Shown here piece by piece: positions 24,733 through 31,352 of a stretch of 64,000 nucleotides of DNA. Source of the DNA: Pandoraea norimbergensis. GTDB taxonomy: Bacteria; Pseudomonadota; Gammaproteobacteria; Burkholderiales; Burkholderiaceae. Position 1 is the first letter of the stretch, and every line of letters begins with the position of its first letter. The position numbers and the translations under genes are program-made. The notes under the pieces were generated by a model, which saw only the letters and a list, made by a program, of their open reading frames with translations, did not search any database and had not been told where the DNA came from. The DNA lies in assembly GCF_001465545.3 (NCBI RefSeq), contig NZ_CP013480.3, positions 2,914,001 through 2,978,000 of the forward strand. Direction: 5' to 3'.

Positions 24733-25145
24733 AGTGTTTTCCGTAGCGTCACTGACGTGGTGCGATACCCCGCCGCGCGCAGTTTCTTGATGAGTCCCCG
24801 TCGCCGCGTTTCCATGCGCAGCGTCACGCATTCGTGACACTGGCGCTCGATCAACGGCAATACGTTCTCGACCAGATCGAACCCGGCGCGACCATGCGCC
24901 AACCGTACCGTGGCCACAATACCGCGAGCCTCCGAGTGGAAGCCAAGGACGTAGAACGCCACCGGCGTACCGTCGGCAGTCACGCGGAAGAAGTGGCCAC
25001 CCTGTGCCACGTCCACCGCATCGACAACACCGTCGCTCGTGCTGGTTTTCTCTCGTGCCGCAGGCGCGTCGAACGCGTCAGCGATTTCCGCCAGCACAGC
25101 GGCCGTCATCGGCTCCGGCCGGCACTCGATTACCGTGCGCGCCAT
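24729..25145 (-). CDS. Phage GNAT-like protein
   Basis: A 138-residue protein with a possible N-acetyltransferase fold. GHFFRVTADGTPVAFYVLGFHSEARG looks like the central beta sheet, RLAHGRAGFDLVENVLPLIERQC like the acceptor helix region, and LIKKLRAAGYRTTSVTLRKTL like the last strand/helix with a GY typical of GNAT C-termini. The acetyl-CoA R/Q-x-x-G-x-G/A loop is not clear, so activity is uncertain. The start at 25145 overlaps the 84-aa gene by 16 bp. It is unusual to find it between capsid-associated membrane genes; it may modify a host or virion protein, or be a structural protein with a recycled fold. Confidence 0.5.
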   Translation of the reverse strand: MARTVIECRPEPMTAAVLAEIADAFDAPAAREKTSTSDGVVDAVDVAQGGHFFRVTADGTPVAFYVLGFHSEARGIVATVRLAHGRAGFDLVENVLPLIERQCHECVTLRMETRRRGLIKKLRAAGYRTTSVTLRKTL

Positions 25146-25384
25146 GCCATCACCATGATGACGAGCGCGACCAGCACGACCGGGTTTTGCAGCGTCGATT
25201 GCGCGGCGCTCGTGACGGTCGGCACGGCGCTCGCAGTCGAACCGCCGAGCGCCACCGTCCACCCCGAGTTGTTCATGCTCCCGTCGGTGATCGGGTTTGC
25301 CGACGACATTTTTGCGCCGCCGACCATGTTTCCCAACACGTTCGACGTTTGTTGCGCCGCGACCGCGAGCAAATACGGGTTCAT
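25130..25384 (-). CDS. Phage membrane protein (84 aa)
   Basis: An 84-residue protein with a serine/asparagine/threonine-rich N-terminal part and one C-terminal membrane helix (PVVLVALVIMVMAWRAR). The same layout as the 114-aa neighbour suggests tail-anchored internal-membrane virion proteins with the soluble part facing the capsid. It starts 8 bp after the preceding stop, with AAGGGGTAAGCGGA upstream. No family recognised. Confidence 0.65.
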   Translation of the reverse strand: MNPYLLAVAAQQTSNVLGNMVGGAKMSSANPITDGSMNNSGWTVALGGSTASAVPTVTSAAQSTLQNPVVLVALVIMVMAWRAR

Positions 25385-25392
25385 GGTTCCGC

Positions 25393-25737
25393 TTACCCCT
25401 TATGTTCGGCAAACAGGAACAGCGCCCCCACGGCCAGCAGCAGCAACGTGCCGCCGCCAATCCCCGCACGGGCCACCGGCCCGTTGTAGCCGTACATCGT
25501 CCCCAACGGCTGCGTTACCACCATGGTGTTGGTCGGCTGCAATGCGTTGATGCTTGCCACGTCGATGGCGCGCATCAGCCCGTATTGGAGAATGTCCCCG
25601 ACACGCTGGCCGAAAATGCCGTCGGTAACGCTGCTCGATTGCGGCGACACCGGGTTGCTGTAGTAGCTCCCCGGCTGCATGTTCATCGAGTCGTCAACCT
25701 GCACCAGATTGCCGTTCGAGTCGTAAGAAAATGACAT
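25393..25737 (-). CDS. Phage membrane protein (114 aa), next to major capsid gene
   Basis: A 114-residue protein with a hydrophilic N-terminal domain (SYDSNGNLVQVDDSMNMQPG) and a C-terminal membrane helix (GIGGGTLLLLAVGALFLFAEHKG). GGGGG seven bases upstream of the ATG. It directly follows the major capsid gene by 15 bp, a position at which tailless membrane phages often carry a capsid-membrane linker. Function inferred from position and topology. Confidence 0.68.
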   Translation of the reverse strand: MSFSYDSNGNLVQVDDSMNMQPGSYYSNPVSPQSSSVTDGIFGQRVGDILQYGLMRAIDVASINALQPTNTMVVTQPLGTMYGYNGPVARAGIGGGTLLLLAVGALFLFAEHKG

Positions 25738-25752
25738 CGCTGCCCCCTGCCT

Positions 25753-26574
25753 TTATGCGTTGTAGGGCGCGTCGAGCAGTTCGAGATACGCGTTGATCGT
25801 GTCACCCGCCGACAGGTACGCATTGAATTCGAGACTCTTTGCGTCCTGCGTGATGAGCATTGCCGACTGGTTGTTATCGACAATGAAGTCGACCGCGAAA
25901 TGCCCCGCCTGCGGCACCTTCTTGTACTCGTTCTGCACGAAACGCCGGATGTGATCCGTCGTATCCATGACCACGATGCCGTTTTTCTTGACCTCGACGC
26001 GATTGATGTTGCCGTCGCCGTTGCCGACCCACGACGCACCCGCATAGAACAGGTGCACGCGCTTGATGAGCGCGCCCTGCGGGTTGAAGTTGATCATGAA
26101 CTTGCCGCCGACCGTCGTACTCGTCGGGAAGTAAAGCAGCTTGTGCACGAGTGCACCGGCTTTACCTTGGCTGGCGGTCAGGAACGCGAACGCGTTGAGC
26201 GTCGGCGCAGTTGCGCCCGTGATCGTCACTTCGATGGAGACCTGATCCGGCAAGGCGGCCATGTCGTAACCGCCGATTTCCTTACCGTCGATCGACGGTG
26301 CGTCGCGCTCGGTAAAGTCGATGGTCAACTGATTGGGCGCGTCGTAAATGCCCTTGTACTTGTTGACGGTATCGAGCACCGCGCCGGTGCAGTTGTACGT
26401 CGTGCGCACGCCGATCTTGACCTTGATATCGGTAATCATGGCCTTGGTGAACGTCGTGCCGCCGAGATCCAGCACCACACGCGTGAGCGTGTTGTTCCAC
26501 TTCGGGATGCGCAGCGTCGCGACACCGGTGGCCACGACGTTATTGAAGGGCGGGAGTTGTTGAACGATTGCCAT
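25753..26574 (-). CDS. Major capsid protein, corticovirus P2-like double jelly roll
   Basis: Predicted main shell protein, 273 residues (PM2 P2 is of similar size). Two beta-rich halves are visible. The N-terminal half runs from IPKWNNTLTRVVLDLGGTTFTKAMITDIKVKIG to about residue 125, where ALPDQVSIEVTITG sits. The C-terminal half has KRVHLFYAGASWVGNGDGNINRVEVKKNGIVVMD, HFAVDFIVDNNQSAML and a terminal INAYLELLD. The second half follows the same order as PM2 P2 (a VHI strand, an F-x-I-D-G-x strand, an IDF strand, a final I-V-E-Y strand). The ATG at 26574 is preceded by AAGGA; the frame upstream to 26673 overlaps the 41-aa gene and is not conserved. The assignment rests on remembered family sequence, not a search. 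Confidence 0.82.
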   Translation of the reverse strand: MAIVQQLPPFNNVVATGVATLRIPKWNNTLTRVVLDLGGTTFTKAMITDIKVKIGVRTTYNCTGAVLDTVNKYKGIYDAPNQLTIDFTERDAPSIDGKEIGGYDMAALPDQVSIEVTITGATAPTLNAFAFLTASQGKAGALVHKLLYFPTSTTVGGKFMINFNPQGALIKRVHLFYAGASWVGNGDGNINRVEVKKNGIVVMDTTDHIRRFVQNEYKKVPQAGHFAVDFIVDNNQSAMLITQDAKSLEFNAYLSAGDTINAYLELLDAPYNA

Positions 26575-26584
26575 TGCCGCGTCC

Positions 26585-26710
26585 TTACGAGTTGGTGTTG
26601 CCGTAAAGCGCGATGCCCACGAGTTGACTCGTGACCGGCAGTTGTCGCGCGATGAAGATGACCACCAGCACAAGTGCCGTTGTCTTGACTGCGTGTTTGA
26701 TATCGCTCAT
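26585..26710 (-). CDS. Small phage membrane protein (41 aa)
   Basis: A 41-residue peptide, MSDIKHAVKTTALVLVVIFIARQL..., with one membrane helix (about residues 10-21) and a polar C-terminal tail. It lies 10 bp before the major capsid gene and 10 bp after the 36-aa gene, so all three are co-translated. Likely an internal-membrane virion component. No family recognised; it is below normal gene-calling length. Confidence 0.6.
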   Translation of the reverse strand: MSDIKHAVKTTALVLVVIFIARQLPVTSQLVGIALYGNTNS

Positions 26711-26720
26711 ACCGGCCGCC

Positions 26721-26831
26721 TTAGCTCAGCAGCGATTGCACGCTGGTGGGCAGGTACTTTTTGCCCTTGTTGATCAGCACCATGGCAACGGCGGTAATCA
26801 AAACCGTCTTGCCGATTTCCTTGATACTCAT
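26721..26831 (-). CDS. Small phage membrane protein (36 aa), first gene of structural operon
   Basis: A 36-residue peptide, MSIKEIGKTVLITAVAMVLINKGKK..., with a single short membrane helix (VLITAVAMVLI) flanked by lysines. GAGGG eight bases upstream of the ATG at 26831. It is the first gene after the terminator at 26890-26916 and so opens the capsid operon. The charge pattern resembles small transmembrane virion peptides of membrane-containing phages. Function inferred only from position. Confidence 0.58.
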   Translation of the reverse strand: MSIKEIGKTVLITAVAMVLINKGKKYLPTSVQSLLS

Positions 26832-26881
26832 GTCGTTGCCCTCGCTCGACGTGTGAAATGGGATTTGCAGGTCGAACCCTA

Positions 26882-26916
26882 GGCAAGAAAACGGCCGCCG
26901 GGAAGTGGCGGCCGTT
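26882..26916 (-). terminator. Terminator after the packaging ATPase gene
   Basis: Arms AACGGCCGCC (26890-26899) and GGCGGCCGTT (26907-26916) with a 7-base loop. On the minus strand the stem is followed by TTTTCTTG. It separates the early/packaging operon from the structural operon, which implies an additional promoter between about 26832 and 26890. Confidence 0.9.
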
Positions 26917-26930
26917 ACGTTACGTTCGGC

Positions 26931-27551
26931 TCAAAACGTCAGCTTTCCGCTACGCACTTCGCCCGTACTCATGTTGCGCTCGATGTAAGCGAGGTTTTCC
27001 AACCCGCTGACTTGATCGACGGGCACGCGCAACGCGTTCGCCATGACCTTCACGTCGTTGTCGTAATTCAGGCGCCCGCAATGCACCAACGTGGCGTTGC
27101 CGATGAAGTCCTTGTCAATGTTGGCGGGGCGCTGTGCACCACCGAACAGCGTCAGCCCGTGGTGCCGCCCCTTGCGCGACAGGATCGACCAACCGTCCGG
27201 CGCGCGACTGGGTTCGGTTACGTCGCCGAGTTCGTCCACCACCACGCAGCAGTTTTCCGTTGCGTATGCGAGTTCGCAGAACAGGTCGAACTTTGCCCCG
27301 TATGTGCTAAATGCGTTTCCCGGCTGGTAGACGAGTGCCATGCCCTCCCCCGCTTCAACGGCACCCCGCACGGATGCCGTCAGTTCGCGCAGATCGGTGA
27401 TCGGTCGGCCAAACGCCATGTATTCGTCCTGCGGGTCCCAAATCAGCAGCCGCGCGGGCGAACCGGTGCGCAACTGCTGCTTGATCCACGCCGATTTGCC
27501 CGACCCCGACGCCCCCATAACAGCGACGATGTTTGCTTTGTTGGTACTCAT
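26931..27551 (-). CDS. Packaging ATPase, FtsK/HerA type
   Basis: Predicted to drive genome translocation into the procapsid at a vertex. The 206-residue product has Walker A GASGSGKS (residues 13-20), Walker B CCVVVDELGD (101-110, Asp106 and Glu107), and a conserved SRKGRHHGLTLFGGAQRP block (125-142) resembling the arginine-containing region of FtsK/HerA-family packaging ATPases of PRD1- and PM2-type viruses. It lacks a membrane helix, so it does not look like the Zot/pI assembly protein of filamentous phages. The ATG overlaps the stop of the preceding gene (ATGA), and a terminator follows. Confidence 0.88.
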   Translation of the reverse strand: MSTNKANIVAVMGASGSGKSAWIKQQLRTGSPARLLIWDPQDEYMAFGRPITDLRELTASVRGAVEAGEGMALVYQPGNAFSTYGAKFDLFCELAYATENCCVVVDELGDVTEPSRAPDGWSILSRKGRHHGLTLFGGAQRPANIDKDFIGNATLVHCGRLNYDNDVKVMANALRVPVDQVSGLENLAYIERNMSTGEVRSGKLTF

Positions 27552-28021
27552 GCCGCGCGAAGCCTCCCGCCGTGGTCCTCAACCTTCGTCTGAGGCGCGG
27601 GCGGCCCGTGAGCCACGCGGCCGTTCTGTGCATCCATCTCAAGCGTGCGCGCCTTCTCCACCTCGGCGCGCCATTGCTTGTGCGCCGCAAACGTCATCGC
27701 TGCCAACGGCAACGCCGTCATGATCAACGTGAGTTCCGGTCCGCCGCGCACGCCGGACACGTCGATGCCGTACTTCTCTGCCACCGGCACGATGGCGGCG
27801 GCCAGTTGCTTGCACACGTCCGGCGTATAGATCGATGGCAGGTAGGGCAGGAGCGGCGACGCAACCGTAACGCCCAGAACGATCAGTTCTGCCAGTTCGT
27901 CCGCCGGGTTGATCGGCTCAGGCTCGCCCGGCAGCGGTGCCGCCGCCGCCGTCTCAATTTGCGACTCAAACGCGGCGGCCTTTCGTTCGAGCAGATCGAA
28001 AGCAATCACATCTCCGGCCAT
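27548..28021 (-). CDS. Phage membrane-associated protein (157 aa)
   Basis: A 157-residue protein with two apolar stretches, ELAELIVLGVTVASPLLPYLPS (residues about 42-63) and ELTLIMTALPLAAMTFAAH (about 95-113), separated by a predicted amphipathic helix (PDVCKQLAAAIVPVAEKYGI), then a charged, proline-rich C-terminal tail. No family recognised. It is coupled to the packaging ATPase gene by ATGA overlap, so it may be the membrane base on which the ATPase sits at the packaging vertex; this is an inference from coupling. Confidence 0.65.
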   Translation of the reverse strand: MAGDVIAFDLLERKAAAFESQIETAAAAPLPGEPEPINPADELAELIVLGVTVASPLLPYLPSIYTPDVCKQLAAAIVPVAEKYGIDVSGVRGGPELTLIMTALPLAAMTFAAHKQWRAEVEKARTLEMDAQNGRVAHGPPAPQTKVEDHGGRLRAA

Positions 28022-28278
28022 ACGGCGAACCCTCCCCTGCCCTGTTCATTCGTTACGGGCGGCGCGGGCAACGCCTCCCCGTTCGTTACGTTACGTTCGT
28101 TGGCGGCGATAAACTGGTCTCGCATGAGTTCGTCTGCCTCATCACCCCGCGCGAACACCTGCACCCCGCAGGCGTTGCAGGTGATATGCACCCGCCCCGA
28201 TTTCGTCATCACCCCCCACCTTGCCCGGTCGGTCTTGCAGATCGGGCACGTACAGGCGTTCCCCCCGGCCGCCGTCAT
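28006..28278 (-). CDS. Small phage zinc-ribbon protein
   Basis: A 90-residue protein with two CxxC pairs: CTCPICKTD (with an additional Cys) and, 20 residues on, HITCNACGVQVFARG. This gives a rubredoxin-like zinc ribbon in the first 45 residues; the rest is charged and probably helical. Such ribbons in small phages usually bind DNA or host proteins; the exact role is unknown. The start lies 2 bp beyond the stop of the 90-aa gene upstream, and the end overlaps the next start by 16 bp. Confidence 0.68.
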   Translation of the reverse strand: MTAAGGNACTCPICKTDRARWGVMTKSGRVHITCNACGVQVFARGDEADELMRDQFIAANERNVTNGEALPAPPVTNEQGRGGFAVWPEM

Positions 28279-28280
28279 GC

Positions 28281-28553
28281 TTACGTCGCTCCGCCGGTGT
28301 GGCCGAGTTCTGCCGCAATGGCGGCGATGGGAGCGGCCAGCGCGTCGACCTTCACGCCGAGTGCGGCCAATGCATCCTCCACGCCCTGCGCCGCAACGGT
28401 CGCAGGGTCAACCGGTGGCGGTGCCGTCTCAGCCTGCGCCGCAGCGGCGGCCAAATCGTTATGGATTTCCGCTAACAAGTTGGAGCCCGTGTCGTGCAAA
28501 TGCGGTTGCAGTTCATCGAAGCGCGCCAGCAGCGCGCGGAGTGCTTCACTCAT
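28281..28553 (-). CDS. Phage helical protein (90 aa)
   Basis: A 90-residue alanine-rich helical protein beginning SEALRALLARFDELQPHLHDTG, with later stretches LAAAAAQAETAPPP and GVEDALAALGVKVDALAAPIAAIAAEL. It is predicted to form coiled or bundled helices; no membrane segment is certain. The ATG at 28553 with GAGG upstream is preferred over an earlier in-frame start. No family recognised. It overlaps the previous gene by 8 bp in the rep operon. Confidence 0.6.
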   Translation of the reverse strand: MSEALRALLARFDELQPHLHDTGSNLLAEIHNDLAAAAAQAETAPPPVDPATVAAQGVEDALAALGVKVDALAAPIAAIAAELGHTGGAT

Positions 28554-28731
28554 GATTACCTCGCTCGGGACTGGTTTGTGATGCAACTATCCGGCTGTCC
28601 CGTTGTGCCAGATGGTCGAGAATGTCGAGCAGCGCATCGAAGAACTTGCCGCCCTGCGCTCGGACGAGCGCGGGCAATGCCTTCGCTTCGCGGTGCACGT
28701 TTTCGAGCTTTTTTTGCGTAGTTGCGTCCAT
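28546..28731 (-). CDS. Small charged phage protein (61 aa)
   Basis: A 61-residue soluble protein: DATTQKKLENVHREAKALPALVRAQGGKFFDALLDILDHLAQRD. It is highly helical and charged. GGGGAG precedes the ATG at 28731, ten bases after the replication initiator stop. It is the second gene downstream of the operon's rep gene. No family recognised. A DNA-replication accessory or anti-host role is possible but unsupported. Confidence 0.6.
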   Translation of the reverse strand: MDATTQKKLENVHREAKALPALVRAQGGKFFDALLDILDHLAQRDSRIVASQTSPERGNHE

Positions 28732-28740
28732 TTCTCCCCG

Positions 28741-30552
28741 CTATGTCGGCATCCATCCGGACGCCATTTCGTATGCTGAAATCCACTCATCATGCCTTTC
28801 ACCATGCGGAAAGGCGGGCGCCTTACCGTCGGCGCCCCGCGTACAGTTATTGACACGAGTCCAAGCGCGGCCGATGGCCGCTTTCGAACCCTCGCGTGCG
28901 CGGCGCGACACGATTTCCCATGCGTGCCGGACGCTTCGGACCACGCATTGAATCGAGCGCTCGCGCATCACGATCCCGTCGCGGTAGGTCTCGACGCCGT
29001 TTGCGCGAACGCCACGCACGACGGCCGGCATGGCGTCGCCGTAACGGCCGGTGCGTTCGTCGTGTTCTTTGAAAAGTTGGATTTGCAGGGCATCGCGCGG
29101 CACGCCTACGCCGCCCTGCGCCTTGATGTAATTCGCCCATGACACGGACGCCTTGCCGTCACCCTCAACGGCCGCCGTCTTGTTCACGGCCAGATGCGCC
29201 CGCACGAGCGAATCGGGGGCGTCGTCCGGCAGGGCATCAACGCGACGCAGTTCGCGCCACACGCCGACCGGCGGGCCGCCGACCTGCTGAAACTGACGGA
29301 TGCCCCACGTAGCCGCCCACGCCTCGACGCGGGCCGATGATTCGAGCGCCGGATTGCCGTACAGGTCATCGCCCACGGCATAACCGTCAATGTTCTTGCT
29401 GACGTACTTGGCGATGTAGCCAGCCGCCGTGCCCTTGTTCCAATCGATGGGCTCAAAGTCCGCACGGTGGCGCTTTGCGCCAAACTCGCCGGGGGAGTCC
29501 TTGAGCGCGTACCGGCGCACCGTCGCGCACACGCGCGGCAGGGCCGCACGTGCCGCCTGCCCCGGCCATTGCGCTTTGAAGAACACGAGGACGTGCCAAT
29601 GGGGCGTACCGTCGTGATTCGGTTCAGCGATACGGAACCCGTACCAGTCCACGCCCTGCCGGTCTAGCTTGGCGCGCAAGCGGCTCCACATCTGGGATAG
29701 GTGCGCTTGCGCATCGCGCGGCGTGGTGCCGTCGTATCGTGGATTCAGCGATACGCCGCCCGCTTTGTGTTTGCGCCACTTGTGCATGCGGCTGGGGCAC
29801 GTCACGGTGAAGAACAGGCCGACGTGCCCCAAGTCGCGCGCGATGCGCTCGAATCCGGAGATGCGCGTCATCAGTTCGGCGCGGCGGATCGACTTGTTGG
29901 CGACACTGCGCGCGGCCAGCGCGGCAAGCGTGAATTCGTCGCCGTCTTCGTTGCGCGCGATCGTGCCTTCGAGCATGTCGGCGTTGCGCTTGCGCTGCTG
30001 CCCCCGGCGCTCGAGACTTTCGTTCGAGACATACACATCGCGGCGCACGTTCACGTAGCCGAGTTCGATCGCCGCCGACTCAACGGCCTTGGCATGCATG
30101 CGCCGCAGCGCCCGACGCCACCACAGCGGGTCACTCATGCGCGCAATCGCGCCAGCGTCACGCACGCCGCGAATCTCACCGGTGCGCGGGTTGATCGCCT
30201 CCCCCGCCGGGGGCTGGCAGTGGTTCGCCAGAACTACGCGCTCCATCGCCATACGCAAGTGCTTCGGCTCATGCCACACGGACGCCAGCGACATGCATTC
30301 TGTCGCCAGCAGTGCCGCGCGCTCGCATACCTGCGCGTCCTGCGCCGCCAGCGGCAAGCGCACAGCGGCCAGCCGGTCGGTGATCGTGAGCAGTGCGAGA
30401 TTCGCCGCGGCGCGCGCCGGGGCAGTGTCGGAAACGTCGCCGCGCCGGTCATCAAGCCAACGCGTGATAACGCGCCGCTGCCAGCGCGGCGGCAGGCCCG
30501 CCACCCGGGCGGCGGACCAATCGGCGTCGGTGGACAGGCGCGCGTACGGCAT
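28741..30552 (-). CDS. Rolling-circle replication initiator (HUH endonuclease, phage GPA type)
   Basis: Nicks the double-stranded replicative form and primes rolling-circle synthesis. The 603-residue protein shows the superfamily I HUH signatures of phiX174 gpA and P2 A: a strand with FFTVTCP (about residue 250), the metal-binding TPHWHVLV with His318 and His320, and the tandem-tyrosine helix YIAKYVSK with Tyr379, Lys382, Tyr383, Lys386. Two tyrosines allow alternating nicking for continuous rounds. The first 240 residues are an arginine-rich region also seen in GPA-family proteins. It is the second gene of the leftward operon; the start touches the stop of the 71-aa gene (TGATG). Confidence 0.93.
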   Translation of the reverse strand: MPYARLSTDADWSAARVAGLPPRWQRRVITRWLDDRRGDVSDTAPARAAANLALLTITDRLAAVRLPLAAQDAQVCERAALLATECMSLASVWHEPKHLRMAMERVVLANHCQPPAGEAINPRTGEIRGVRDAGAIARMSDPLWWRRALRRMHAKAVESAAIELGYVNVRRDVYVSNESLERRGQQRKRNADMLEGTIARNEDGDEFTLAALAARSVANKSIRRAELMTRISGFERIARDLGHVGLFFTVTCPSRMHKWRKHKAGGVSLNPRYDGTTPRDAQAHLSQMWSRLRAKLDRQGVDWYGFRIAEPNHDGTPHWHVLVFFKAQWPGQAARAALPRVCATVRRYALKDSPGEFGAKRHRADFEPIDWNKGTAAGYIAKYVSKNIDGYAVGDDLYGNPALESSARVEAWAATWGIRQFQQVGGPPVGVWRELRRVDALPDDAPDSLVRAHLAVNKTAAVEGDGKASVSWANYIKAQGGVGVPRDALQIQLFKEHDERTGRYGDAMPAVVRGVRANGVETYRDGIVMRERSIQCVVRSVRHAWEIVSRRAREGSKAAIGRAWTRVNNCTRGADGKAPAFPHGERHDEWISAYEMASGWMPT

Positions 30553-30767
30553 CAGGCGGCGGTGCGGACGTGACGGCGCGGCGCGCGCGCTCGCATCATG
30601 CGATAGATCGCAGCGAGCGCGGCATCAGCCAGTTCACGCGTGCGCTGGCCCGACACGTCAGGAAACTGCGCGGGGCGATGCGCGCCGCACGTGTTGTCGT
30701 TGACGCTACCCGGCAGGTAGTCCACGTCTTCGCTGTAGCGGGAAATTTGTAACGTTGTATTACGCAT
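30552..30767 (-). CDS. Small phage protein upstream of rep (71 aa)
   Basis: A 71-residue protein I do not recognise. The N-terminal half is polar (LQISRYSEDVDYLPGSVNDN), followed by a helix (TRELADAALAAIYRMMRARAPRRHVR) with a basic end. AAGGGG eight bases upstream of the ATG at 30767 is a good ribosome site, and the stop overlaps the rep start, so it probably serves translational coupling and may itself be a replication or copy-control protein. It is the first gene after the promoter/operator at 30897-30937. Confidence 0.65.
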   Translation of the reverse strand: MRNTTLQISRYSEDVDYLPGSVNDNTCGAHRPAQFPDVSGQRTRELADAALAAIYRMMRARAPRRHVRTAA

Positions 30768-30817
30768 TGCCGAATCCCCTTACGCATTCCAATCCCTGCT
30801 ATTCGACCGGATAAAAC

Positions 30818-30889
30818 CGCGCACCGCCTTGCTCGGTGGCCTCCTCGCGCCTGCGGGATTGGATTGATTTGACAGGCTGGCGGTGCGCG
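30818..30889. repeat. Spaced 11-bp perfect inverted repeat in the rep leader
   Basis: CGCGCACCGCC (30818-30828) and GGCGGTGCGCG (30879-30889) are exact complements, 50 bases apart, with a smaller hairpin possible inside (CACCG/CGGTG). It lies between the promoter and the first gene. It could be a replication origin structure (double- or single-strand origin) or an mRNA leader hairpin. Confidence 0.7.
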
Positions 30890-30896
30890 CAATGCG

Positions 30897-30937
30897 AATA
30901 TATGTCACGGGATCTTGACGCGTCAAGAGTTCGTGAC
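30897..30937 (-). promoter_or_regulatory. Leftward phage promoter with overlapping operator dyad
   Basis: On the minus strand a -35 TTGACG (30926-30921), an 18-base spacer and a -10 TATATT (30902-30897) form a near-consensus sigma-70 promoter firing into the rep operon. The perfect 16-bp palindrome TCTTGACGCGTCAAGA (30913-30928) covers the -35, and symmetric outer arms GTCACG (30904-30909) and CGTGAC (30932-30937) extend the dyad to 34 bp. This is a natural target for the repressor encoded at 30999. Confidence 0.8.
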
Positions 30938-30998
30938 GTTGCGGCCTGTTGACGTTCCGACTATCCTTCGCAGTGGATTGATTCAAAAGGGGTTTGGA

Positions 30999-31328
30999 AT
31001 GAAAACTACCGTCGAATTTCTCGACGCCGTGAAAGCGCGGCGCGATTTGCCGTCCGATTACGCAGCGGCAAAGGTTCTCGGCGTCACCCGTGCTGCGGTG
31101 AGCCGCTATCGTTTGGGACAGGGATTTTTTGAGGACATCGTGGCGCTGCGCGTCGCGGAGATCCTTGAAGTGGACCCGATTACCGTTATCGCCGCCGTGA
31201 ACTACGAACGTGCGCGAAACGAATCTGATCGCCGCACGTGGTCTGATTTTCTGGAAAAGATTTCCAAGGGTTTTCGCACGCTGGTGCTACCCGCTAACGC
31301 GCGCGGAGTCTTGTTCTCCGCCGCGTAG
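30999..31328 (+). CDS. Phage HTH repressor (DUF3693-like)
   Basis: A 109-residue DNA-binding protein. VEFLDAVKARRDLPSDYAAAKVLGVTRAAVSRYRLGQGFFEDIVALRVAEILEVDPITVIAAVNYERAR is a Cro/CI-type helix-turn-helix with the DUF3693 pattern found in regulators of small temperate phages, including filamentous ones that use dif. The C-terminal 35 residues are basic and apolar (FLEKISKGFRTLVLPANARG). AAAAGGGG lies before the ATG at 30999; the frame extends to 30915, but that part overlaps the operator. It is divergent from the rep operon across the dyad at 30904-30937, which it probably binds. In the prophage its transcript runs out through attR into host DNA. Confidence 0.82.
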   Translation: MKTTVEFLDAVKARRDLPSDYAAAKVLGVTRAAVSRYRLGQGFFEDIVALRVAEILEVDPITVIAAVNYERARNESDRRTWSDFLEKISKGFRTLVLPANARGVLFSAA

Positions 31329-31342
31329 TACCAGCTAAAGTT

Positions 31343-31352
31343 AGCACTGACC
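31343..31352. repeat. Right half of attP inverted repeat
   Basis: AGCACTGACC, exact reverse complement of GGTCAGTGCT at 20920-20929; the two are 19 bases apart in the circular phage genome. Confidence 0.85.

Noticed and set aside
24732..24840. Longer N-terminus (36 residues) for the 174-residue phage structural protein
   Set aside because: The extension overlaps the acetyltransferase-like gene in another frame, while the ATG at 24732 gives the ATGA coupling seen throughout the operon.
30780..30986. 68-residue minus-strand frame upstream of the rep operon
   Set aside because: It would start upstream of and run through the promoter and operator dyad, has no ribosome site, and shows no coding character.
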